DNA from: Mesostigma viride
Taxonomy: Eukaryota; Streptophyta; Mesostigmatophyceae; Mesostigmatales; Mesostigmataceae
Direction: 5' to 3'
Assembly: GCA_009746045.1 (NCBI GenBank)
Contig: RPFO01000065.1
Location: 9,172,128 to 9,236,127 of the forward strand
DNA: 64,000 bases
The notes under the pieces were generated by a model, which saw only the letters and a list, made by a program, of their open reading frames with translations, was not told the origin of the DNA and searched no databases. The translations under genes and the position numbers were made by a program. Every line of letters starts with the position of its first letter. Position 1 is the stretch's first letter. Below are positions 42,701-54,700 of this stretch, piece after piece.

Positions 42701-45700
42701 CTCGAGCTACCATGGTCCGGATTCTCCCGATTTCTGGCCTGCGCTGGTTGTCTCCTTGATATTCCGGAGGATCGACCATTGCCAGTCGTCCTCGGCTAGG
42801 TACTGGGCTACCACTTAGCACTCGTCTAGAACAGTGGTCTAGACTCTAGAAGTCTCCTCACTCTCGCCGCCAAGCAGGCAAGGGCCGGCAGGTCTGGCAC
42901 TTGGCATGGTAACGGGCTGTTCAGGATTCCACACTGTCTGACGACGAGACTCGGTGCACATGAGTACTGACGTGCTGCCTAAATTTACGCGTCAGACGAC
43001 TGACGTGCAGTCAAAATTTACGCGTCAGACGACTGACGCGGGGCAAAAATTTACGCGTCAGCTGTCTGACGTGCGGACGAAAAAGTCGGGCGCGTCAGAC
43101 ACTGACGCATCAGCATCTGACGCGTGCGTCCCGCTACTAGAAACACTGTATCATATAGCACCTATATACATCGAAAATTGTCCTCACCTGCCTCTTGTTG
43201 AGGGACACATTCCCATTATCACCAGCAAGTTAATTCTTGTGCCTGCATAACTGCTGGCATAACTGCTGGTTGTCTCCTTGATATAACATCCACACACTAG
43301 CCCTCGGCTGCTTCTCTTTGGGCGACAAATAACCCTCACCACCCACCAAGTTAATGCTTGTGCCTACATAACATCCCCACACTGGTCCTTACCTGCTTAT
43401 CTTCGGGCGACAGCTGCTGCCACTCTTGCCGCAGCTGAGGCTCCGCCACCACCGCCGCCGCCGGCGTCTCCAGCGCCGCCATCTTCGGGCTCGCAAATGC
43501 CCAAAACGCTAGCTCGTCGAGGCTGAAGCGGAATGCGTCCGCAGGCCCCTTGGAAACCGCCGGTGGCGGAGACGGCGGACTAACCATTGCGGGTGATGGC
43601 GACAAGGGCACCGAGGATGCAGCCGCCGCCGCCGCCACTGCTGCTGCTGCTGCTGCTGCTGCTGGCGCCACTTTGGCTCGCTTGACCTTCCCTTTCTTCT
43701 GCTTCTCGATCCCTTTGCCCTCCACCAAGGGCTTCTTCGTCGCCTCACCCGACACACCTGGCACAGTAGGGTCCCCTGCCGCACCTAGGCCTGCCTTGAT
43801 TCTCGCAGACACATCGTTGCTCGCGCCGGCCCCTCCCTCCTGCTCACTCAAGCCGCCCTCAGCCCGCTTCTTCCGCTTCTCGCTCTTGATGAGACGTGTG
43901 CATAATGACTCCCCCAATGGCCCCGCCGCGGCACCTCCCACGCCCGCGCCATCGATCCTGCCCGCCACCGTGCCCAGACTTGCTGGCCGGCTCATTGCGC
44001 GGGGATGCACAGGCTTGCCACCTGGCTTGCTGTCGGCCTCCTGCTTGGGCGGGGAGTGATCTCTATCCTCCGAGGCCTCAGCAGGGCCCTCCTTGTTGTC
44101 CGAGTCGTCGGAGTACGTCGGGATGTTTTGGACGTCAAACCTGAGGGAGGGAGGCGGTAGAGGGGGGGGGGGGGCAGCTTTAATTATGAATCAATTGACT
44201 AAAAAATTAGCACGTACACGGGGGGGGGCAGCTTTGGTGGCTGTTAGCTGGTACAGGGGGCAAGGGGGCCGGCCTTTAAGAGCGCTGCTGTCAACTGCCA
44301 GCTGTCGCCAGGAGTCTACGAAATTCGGATTCAACCACTTTGGCCAGAAGCAAGGAGGGATGCCTGTAAGTCTCTGGGACATGTGGCAACTGTCAGAACA
44401 CTACTATAGCAATGATGAGCCAGGGAGTGGGTTTTGAAGTAAAATGTTCCCATATGGTACAACTTTCCTACCAATTTTTCACAACTTTATGCAGAATTTC
44501 CCAAGAAGTGTTACCACAAGCTTTACCCACCCACGTCCATCAGGTTTGGGGCCCATGTCATACTCATGAATAGCTTGGTGACAGCGCACACCTTTCGTGT
44601 CGATGGGAACACGGATGAGGTCAGGGCATTGCGGAGCAAGAAAGGCCGGGGGCAGGAGCAAAGGGTCGAAGAAGAACGGGGCACAAGAAGGGGGCAGTTT
44701 GGAACATCCCCAGCATAATGACCATGTGGGCGATGACATGTCCATGAACATCACACCCATTTTGTTTTGGCATTTTTGAGACCATTATAAGATCATAATG
44801 TGTCCATACATAAAATGACCCTTATATGACCCTTATTTGACCCTTATATGTCGTTTATATGACCATGATATGACCATTAAGACTACTATACGACATAAAC
44901 TAATTTTTCACTAATTAAATTAGCATCTTCAAATTTGTAACCAATAATATGACCGTCAGGACCCCTTTGCAGTGAGAATACCTGCATGCGGGATGGGCTT
45001 GCCACCCCAACCAGCATCCCCATCATCCAGGGTATAGGGGGGGGGGGGAGCAAGGGTACAGAACAACACACACCCTGGTGTACGCAGAAGAATGTGCGGC
45101 AGCTTGTTCGTATCCCAGCAACCCAGACACAAAGGAAAAGCCTACGTACTAGGATACAGGATCAAGTCTCAGATAATATCCCGACTGTGCCATGCTTCCT
45201 CGCGATCCAGCAAGTATGTTTGATACCTCCCATTTGCTAGCCGCACGGGGCACCTACTCAAAAAAAGGCTACCTGATGCTGACAGCTCATTGGCAACACA
45301 CTGATGTCTAAGAACGCTTCCAAAACACGCCCCCCATCTTTGGTCTCACAGGAACTGTGTTTAGTTAATGTGTTAGTTAGAAGAGAGAAAGAAAGAGAAA
45401 GAAAGAAACGGTTAAGATGAAATATTCTATTAGCAACGTGTCTTGTCTTTCCCTGTGTTCCTTCGAGTAGCTTAATCTCGAAAAGCCTTGATCTTTCAAA
45501 TTCTTCTATCTAGTCTCCCCCCATGTGCTTTCAAGTAACTCTCCCTCATCTCCAGATTAGCCCTCAAAGAACGGCAAGGCGCCCCACCTGTCATCGTCGT
45601 CCTCCCACAAGAAGGCGTCCTCCTGCGCCCGTCCACAGGGTCCACACGTGCAGGTGATGCAGAGGCAAGAGGAAGGGGCAAGCAGAGGCAAGAGCGAATG

Positions 45701-48700
45701 GCAAGCAGAGGCAAGAGGAAGGGGCAAGCAGAGGCAAGAGTGAAGGGCAAGCAGAGGCAAGAGCAACGGGCAAGCAGAGGCAAGAGCGAAGGGCAAGCAG
45801 AGGCAAGAGCGAATGGCAAGCAGAGGCAAGAGGAAGGGGCAAGCAGAGGCAAGAGCGAAGGGCAAGCAGAGGCAAGAGCAAAGGGCAAGCAGAGGCAAGA
45901 GCAACGGGCAAGCAGAGGCAAGAGCGAAGGGCAAGCAGAGGCAAGAGGAAGGGGCAAGCAGAGGCAAGAGCGAATGGCAAGCAGAGGCAAGAGCGAAGGC
46001 CAAGCAGAGGCAAGAGGAAGGGGCAAGCAGAGGCAAGGGCGAAGGGCAAGCAGAGGCAAGAGGAAGGGGCAAGCCGAGGCAAGAGGAAGGTGCGAAGCAG
46101 AGGCAAGAGCACGAGGCGAGGAGACACGGGCAGGGGGGGTGAGTGCTCGAGCAAGCACACGAGCCACTGATGAACAGGATCTATGGTACGAGTCATATAG
46201 CATAGTAGGCAGTCAGCACAGTTGTACACAAGATACTGATAAACAGGAACTATGGTACGAGTCGTAGAGAATAGTAGGCAGTTAGCATAGTTGTACACAA
46301 AGATACTGATCAACAGGAACTATGGTACGAGTCGTAGAGCATAGTAGGCAGTTAGCAAACTTGTACTGGCACGAGTACAGTTAGCAAAAATGCTGGCGGG
46401 AATCAGTATAAAAATTGGCATTTTGCGGTTCCGGAACAATATTTACCCAGCGATAACCACTCGCTGGCATCCTAAGGTTAGGCGGTTATCGCTGGGTAAA
46501 TATTGGTCCGGAACATCAGAACCGAGCGGCAAAAGGATTCTGGCCAATACTTTTACTAACTGGTTTTGCCTATTCCATACCGGCACAGGCACAGAGTGAC
46601 CCTTGTCCGTACCGGTACTGGTACCCCCGCTACCTGTGCCACTACCAGTCTCTACCACCACTACCTGCGCCACTACCACTCTCTACCACCGCTACCTGCG
46701 CCACTACCACTCTCTACCACCGCTACCTGCGCCACTACCACTCTCCACCACCGCTACCTGCGCCACTACCACTCTCTACCACCGCTACCTGCGCCACTAC
46801 CACTCTCCACCACCGCTACCTGCGCCACTACCACTCTCCACCACCGCTACCTGTGCCACTACCACTCTCTACCACCGCTACCTGCGCCACTACCACTCTC
46901 CACCACCACTACCTGTGCCACTACCACTCTCTACCACCGCTACCTGCGCCACTACCACTCTCTACCACCACTACCTGCGCCACTACCACTCTCTACCACC
47001 GCTACCTGCGCCACTACCACTCTCCACCACCGCTACCTGTGCCACTACCACTCTCTACCACCGCTACCTGCGCCACTACCACTCTCTACCACCACTACCT
47101 GCGCCACTACCACTCTCTACCACCGCTACCTGTGCCACTACCACTCTCTACCACCGCTACCTGCGCCACTACCACTCTCCACCACCACTACCTGTGCCAC
47201 TACCACTCTCTACCACCGCTACCTGCGCCACTACCACTCTCTACCACCACTACCTGCGCCACTACCACTCTCTACCACCGCTACCTGCGCCACTACCACT
47301 CTCCACCACCGCTACCTGCGCCACTACCACTCTCTACCACCGCTACCTGCGCCACTACCACTCTCTACCACCACTACCTGCGCCACTACCACTCTCCACC
47401 ACCGCTACCTGTGCCACTACCACTCTCTACCACCGCTACCTGCGCCACTACCACTCTCTACCACCGCTACCTGCGCCACTACCACTCTCCACCACCACTA
47501 CCTGCGCCACTACCACTCTCCACCACCACTACCTGCGCCACTACCACTCTCTACCACCGCTACCTGCGCCACTACCACTCTCTACCACCGCTACCTGCGC
47601 CACTACCACTCTCTACCACCGCTACCTGCGCCACTACCACTCCCTACCACCGCTACCTGCGCCACTACCACTCTCCACCACCGCTACCTGCGCCACTACC
47701 ACTCTCTACCACCGCTACCTGCGCCACTACCACTCCCTACCACCGCTACCTGCGCCACTACCACTCTCCACCACCGCTACCTGCGCCACTACCACTCTCT
47801 ACCACCGCTACCTGCGCCACTACCACTCTCTACCACCGCTACCTGCGCCACTACCACTCTCTACCACCGCTACCTGCGCCACTACCACTCTCTACCACCG
47901 CTACCTGCGCCACTACCACTCTCTACCACCGCTACCTGCGCCACTACCACTCTCCACCACCGCTACCTGCGCCACTACCACTCTCCACCACCGCTACCTG
48001 CGCCACTACCACTCCCTACCACCGCTACCTGCGCCACTACCACTCTCCACCACCGCTACCTGCGCCACTACCACTCTCTACCACCGCTACCTGCGCCACT
48101 ACCACTCTCCACCACCGCTACCTGCGCCACTACCACTCTCCACCACCGCTACCTGCGCCACTACCACTCCCTACCACCGCTACCTGCGCCACTACCACTC
48201 TCTACCACCGCTACCTGCGCCACTACCACTCTCTACCACCGCTACCTGCGCCACTACCACTCTCCACCACCGCTACCTGCGCCACTACAACTCTCCACCA
48301 CCGCTACCTGCGTCACCTCCACTCTCTACCACCGCTACCTGCGCCACTACCACTCTCCACCACCGCTACCTGTGCCACTACCACTCTCCACCACCACTAC
48401 CTGCGCCACTACCACTCTCTACCACCGCTACCTGTGCCACTACCACTCTCTACCACCACTACCTGTGCCACTACCACTCTCCACCACCGCTACCTGCGCC
48501 ACTACCACTCTCCACCACCACTACCTGCGCCACTACCACTCTCCACCACCGCTACCTGCGCCACTACCACTCTCCACCACCGCTACCTGCGCCACTACCA
48601 CTCTCTACCACCGCTACCTGCGCCACTACCACTCTCTACCACCGCTACCTGCGCCACTACCACTCTCTACCACCGCTACCTGCGCCACTACCACTCTCTA

Positions 48701-51700
48701 CCACCACTACCTGCGCCACTACCACTCTCTACCACCGCTACCTGCGCCACTACCACTCTCTACCACCACTACCTGCGCCACTACCACTCTCTACCACCGC
48801 TACCTGCGCCACTACCACTCTCCACCACCGCTACCTGCGCCACTACCACTCTCTACCACCGCTACCTGCGCCACTACCACTCTCCACCACCGCTACCTGC
48901 GCCACTACCACTCTCCACCACCGCTACCTGCGCCACTACCACTCTCCACCACCGCTACCTGCGCCACTACCACTCTCCACCACCGCTACCTGCGCCACTA
49001 CCACTCTCTACCACCGCTACCTGCGCCACTACCACTCTCTACCACCACTACCTGCGCCACTACCACTCTCCACCACCGCTACCTGCGCCACTACCACTCT
49101 CTACCACCGCTACCTGCGCCACTACCACTCTCTACCACCGCTACCTGCGCCACTACCACTCTCCACCACCGCTACCTGTGCCACTACCACTCTCTACCAC
49201 CGCTATCTGCGCCACTACCACTCTCTACCTACCACTACCTGTGCCACTACCACTCGCTACCCACCGCTATCTGTGCCACTACCTGAGATGGCGGGCAGCA
49301 CCTGTACTAGGTGCCAACCCTAGAAGTGAGTAGTGAGTGCCAACCCTAGTCGTGGGTAGTGGGCTCCACCTAGTCTTGAGTAGCAAGTGCCAACACGAGA
49401 ACTGAGAAGCGAGTGCCAACCGTAGTAGTGAGTAGCAAGTGCTGACCCTAGTAGTGAGTAGTGAGTGCGCAAGCAGCCAAGCAAAAGATGGCCACTAGTG
49501 ACAACATAGACATGAAATCAGGGTGGGTGAATCATGCGGTGCCTCTCTCACGGCTGTGGCGAAACTTCCCTGCCAACCGCTTACCTGTAACTGTCATGAC
49601 ATCCCGCCGGCTGCCTACCTGGAACCTACCATACCATGCCGCCGAACTTTTACCAGGAACCTGTCGTGCGCTGCACACAACAGCTCACCTGGAGCCTGCG
49701 TGGTACATCGGTCCACCATTGCCTGCATGATATTTTGTCCGTACGACAACACGTCTCCTCAGCAACTGGCCGTCGCTGACCTGGCGCCCGCCATGACATA
49801 ACGTCTGTTGCTGACCGGGAGCAGGCCACAACATTTTGTCTGTTGCTAACCCAGAACCTGCCACGAGGTGCTGGCAGGTGATTACCTGGAACCCCTTGGA
49901 GTTGGCTCCCAGAAATCCGGAACACTTGGTGGCGCCGCAGCGGCAGCGCGTCTTGGGCCCGCCGAAGTACTCGAACTTATAGTCGTACGTGAACTCGGTG
50001 CCCTTGGGGATGCGCTTGGTCGCAAAGATGCCCACGCAGACCTCGCCGTTGACCGTCCATTTCTGGGTCTCGCAGTTGGGGTCGCTGGTGGGTCGGAGGG
50101 CAAGTGTGGCGGCAGCAAGCATTTCCTTGTCAAGACGCTGATGCTAGACTTGAGGAAGCGCCAGCGGTAATGTTTGGAAAAAGGCCAGAGTGGGTAATAA
50201 GCGCCGCATGGCACTACACTATAGTGACTATAAACCTTTTCTTTTCTGCGCTTCATGTGATCAGGTTTTCATGTTAATGAATACAGTGGCATTGATGTGA
50301 CCAGGAATAACGGACAACTGGGGCCATGCACAATCAACGACCACGCACCCAAATAGTGACCATGCACTGTCTATTTAAATATAGTGACCATGCACTGTCT
50401 ATTTAAAAAGAAAAAGTATTTATTCTATAATCTATTTCTGTTTCAATAGCAACTCTAATATGAATGGCACGCACCAGGAGTGGTGGATGAAGCATGTGTG
50501 ACCGCTAGAGTGACTGGTCTCCCACTTTGAAGTGACATCCTCCGGAGCAGTTGATGACGCGTGCGTTGATGAAGCGTATGTGCCACCTCTATCCCACAAC
50601 CGTGGCCATGCACTCACCAGGAGTGGTTGATGAAACGCCACGTACACGCTACTGCGAGCTCTCTCCCAGTACTGCGACCATGCACTCACCAGGAGTGGTT
50701 GATGAAGCGAGCGTCTGACCCCTTTGCGTACGCGTCGATCACTTCCGACCCGCTCAGGGTGAGGATGTAGTGGTCCGTGATGCCTGGGGACGTGCCAATG
50801 TTGATGGGAACAATAATTACCATGGAAAACACAACGATGCACCACTATCATGTTACTGGATGCGATGGTCCGTGATGGGTGGAGACGTGCCAGTAGGAAA
50901 CATGAGGAACCGCGGAGTAATTAAACATGATATAGCAGGCGAAAAGGCTCAGACTGGGTCAACAGCAGACTCACCTGTCTAATGCTGAATGTGAGCATTG
51001 CAGAGCCTCCCAATCCCACCGCACATGGCCGTTAAACAGGGCCGTCAAGTAATCAAACTCCCTCGACGAGGTTGAATAGCTCTCCTCGTGGCATATCTAC
51101 ACATAGAGAAAAGAGGGTTTCTCGTTCCACATTCCACATAACTCTCACCCAGCAGCTCTCAGCCAGCAGCTCTCACCCAGCAGCTCTCACCCGGCAGCTC
51201 TCACCCAGCAGCTCTCACCCGGCAGATCTCAGCCAGCAGCTCTCACCCAGCAGCTCTCAGCCAGCAGCTCTCACCCAGCAGCTCTCACCCAGCAGCTCTC
51301 ACCCGGCAGCTCTCGCCCGGCAGATCTCACCCAGCAGCTCTCACCCAGCAGCTCTCACCCAGCAGCTCTCACCCAGCAGCTCTCACCCGGCAGCTCTCAC
51401 CCAGCAGCTCTCACCCGGCAGATCTCAGCCAGCAGCTCTCAGCCAGCAGCTCTCAGCCAGCAGCTCTCAGCCAGCAGCTCTCAGCCAGCAGCTCTCAGCC
51501 AGCAGCTCTCAGCCAGCAGCTCTCACCCAGCAGCTCTCACCCAGCAGCTCTCACCCAGCAGCTCTCACCTGGCAGCTCTCAGCCAGCAGCTCTCAGCCAA
51601 CATAGGTAGCTCCAACAGTCACACACGTGGAGACATAAAAAAGAGAGCAGACCTCGTTCCTCGTAGTCTTCCACGCGCCGAGCCGCCTCGTCATCACTGA

Positions 51701-54700
51701 TCACCTCCCCGCAGTACTCGATGATGAAGGTGCCCGGCTGCAAAGCAGGGGGGCAACAAGGAAACCTTTCGAGAGCATTAGAAGGACCATTGGTGGCTTT
51801 GGAGGTACAGCAAAAAGGAGAAAACGTGATGGGGCAGCCGCCACAGGGGGCCCGGCTGCAGGCGGGGAAGAGCAGCCCTGTTATGGGGAGAGGGATCCAG
51901 GAGGAGGCCGAGGGGGGAATGCGGAGCTGGGGAGAACCGAGAAGATTCGAGGGGGCAGTGACCACCAGGGCTCTGGGCACAGGCCTGCGTTGCATGATGG
52001 GGTTGTCTAGACTTCGTGCAGGCCATGTGATGCATACTATTTGCTGCACCATTTGAACTTTCCGAGCTGATCAATTACAGAAGCTCACCCTCATAATGCC
52101 ATCCAGCTGTGGCATCTCAGCTGAGGGTTGCTGCCGAGGATAGCGTCACATATGACCCAACTCACGTATCGTGCTGGCAGATGACACGCGTGGGGCTGGC
52201 CTGCGAGCGGGCCGTGGCATCGCGCTCAGCCCAACGAATGCACAGTCACTGAGGTGGATGTGATGCACGGTCCTACATAGGTGTGCACGGTTGTTTATTC
52301 CAAACTCATGTACATAGCTTCAACCTTTGTACCAGCCTGCCCAAAGAGGCAATTTCAGCTTTCTTATCAACGACACCACCATGCCCCACCCACCTCAATG
52401 TCGGCATCCGCCACCATGCCCCACCCGCGGCCATCCGTTGTCACCAACTTGTACTTGGCGTATTGGCGGCGTTGGAAGCGCTGTCGATGGCGGGTGGCGG
52501 TAGGTGGGACAGACACATAGGTGGGACGACTCCAATAAGAAACATGGGAGGGAATGGGATGGAAGGGGGACCGACCCAGCACGGATGTGTTTGTCGAAAA
52601 GGCGGAACTTCGGTGGCTGGCTGGGGGGTGACAGACCAGGTGATTAGAAATTGGGAATAACTGGGACGGTTCCAAGGCCGGAGGGGTCCAGGTGGGCAGA
52701 GAGACAGATCAACTTCTCCGAGCAGCCCATAAAACCATTTACCATCCACCCCCCCCGAAAAAAATTAAAAGCTAGTCAGGTATGGTACAATAAGAGACGA
52801 GCCACACAGCCGACAGGTATATAGGGACACACAAACACACAGGACACTTGGCACATGGCACATGAGATCGTGCAGAACAGCTTGCACACAAACGCATGCA
52901 CATGCACACACCAAGGGGCCTGCATCCCAAACAATCACTTAAGTACAACTAAAAGTAATCAAGAGGCTCTGGCATATACGCCACACGCCACACCAAGTCC
53001 AAGCGCCATAGTTAGCAGTCAGCACTGTAGGTAGCACATGGCATACATGTATATATGGACCGCAGCGGTAGTAGTTAGTGCATGAGGTGGACCGCAGCGG
53101 TGCGCGCATGAGGTGGACCGCAGCGGTGCGTGCATGGGGTGGACCGCAGCGGTGGTAGTTAGTGCATGGGGTGGACCGCAGCGGTGGTAGTTAGTGCATG
53201 AGGTGGACCGCAGCGGTGCGTGCATGGGGTGGACCGCAGCGGTGCGCGCATGAGGTGGACCGCAGCGGTGGTAGTTAGTGCATGGGGTGGACCGCAGCGG
53301 TGCGTGCATGAGGTGGACCGCAGCGGTGCGTGCATGGGGTGGACCGCAGCGGTGCGTGCATGAGGTGGACCGCAGCGGTGCGTGCATGGGGTGGACCGCA
53401 GCGGTGCGCGCATGAGGTGGACCGCAGCGGTGCGTGCATGAGGTGGACCGCAGCGGTGCGTGCATGAGGTGGACCGCAGCGGTGCGCGCATGAGGTGGAC
53501 CGCAGCGGTGGTAGTTAGTGCATGGGGTGGACCGCAGCGGTGCGTGCATGGGGTGGACCGCAGCGGTGCGTGCATGAGGTGGACCGCAGCGGTGCGTGCA
53601 TGGGGTGGACCGCAGCGGTGCGTGCATGGGGTGGACCGCAGCGGTGCGTGCATGGGGTGGACCGCAGCGGTGCGTGCATGGGGTGGACCGCAGCGGTGCG
53701 TGCATGAGGTGGACCGCAGCGGTGCGTGCATGAGGTGGACCGCAGCGGTGCGTGCATGAGGTGGACCGCAGCGGTGCGTGCATGAGGTGGACCGCAGCGG
53801 TGCGTGCATGAGGTGGACCGCAGCGGTGCGTGCATGAGGTGGACCGCAGCGGTGCGTGCATGAGGTGGACCGCAGCGGTGCGTGCATGAGGTGGACCGCA
53901 GCGGTGCGCGCATGAGGTGGACCGCAGCGGTGCGTGCATGGGGTGGACCGCAGCGGTGCGTGCATGAGGTGGACCGCAGCGGTGCGTGCATGAGGTGGAC
54001 CGCAGCGGTGCGTGCATGAGGTGGACCGCAGCGGTGCGTGCATGAGGTGGACCGCAGCGGTGCGTGCATGGGGTGGACCGCAGCGGTGCGTGCATGAGGT
54101 GGACCGCAGCGGTGCGCGCATGAGGTGGACCGCAGCGGTGCGCGCATGAGGTGGACCGCAGCGGTGCGTGCATGAGGTGGACCGCAGCGGTGCGCGCATG
54201 GGGTGGACCGCAGCGGTGCGCGCATGAGGTGGACCGCAGCGGTGCGTGCATGAGGTGGACCGCAGCGGTGCGTGCATGGGGTGGACCGCAGCGGTGCGTG
54301 CATGAGGTGGACCGCAGCGGTGCGTGCATGGGGTGGACCGCAGCGGTGGTAGTTAGTGCATGAGGTGGACCGCAGCGGTGCGTGCATGAGGTGGACCGCA
54401 GCGGTGCGTGCATGAGGTGGACCGCAGCGGTGGTAGTTAGTGCATGGGGTGGACCGCAGCGGTGCGTGCATGAGGTGGACCGCAGCGGTGGGTGCATGGG
54501 GTGGACCGCAGCGGTGGTAGTTAGTGCATGGGGTGGACCGCAGCGGTGCGTGCATGAGGTGGACCGCAGCGGTGGTAGTTAGTGCATGGGGTGGACCGCA
54601 GCGGTGCGTGCATGAGGTGGACCGCAGCGGTGCGTGCATGGGGTGGACCGCAGCGGTGGTAGTTAGTGCATGGGGTGGACCGCAGCGGTGGTAGTTAGTG

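Noticed and set aside
43550-44144. Plus-strand open frames over the Ala-rich stretch
   Set aside because: Shadows of methyltransferase exon 9; the minus-strand frame has correct splice sites and links to SET-domain exons.
44528-44760. Minus-strand open stretch PDLIRVPIDTKGVRC...HEYDMGPKPDGRG as a methyltransferase exon
   Set aside because: No AG acceptor exists in the needed position and phase, while exon 8 (45588) joins exon 9 (44140) directly in phase to give DDDDRFDVQN.
44886-45071. Minus-strand stretch FSLQRGPDGHIIGYKFEDAN as an exon
   Set aside because: It can only be joined with weak splice sites and is not needed by the phase-consistent model.
46621-49290. CRISPR array
   Set aside because: Units are directly abutting without unique spacers, in a eukaryotic intron.
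46566-49333. Three overlapping 826-906 residue open frames
   Set aside because: They are translations of a stop-free 31-bp repeat in different frames and lie antisense in an intron of the methyltransferase gene.
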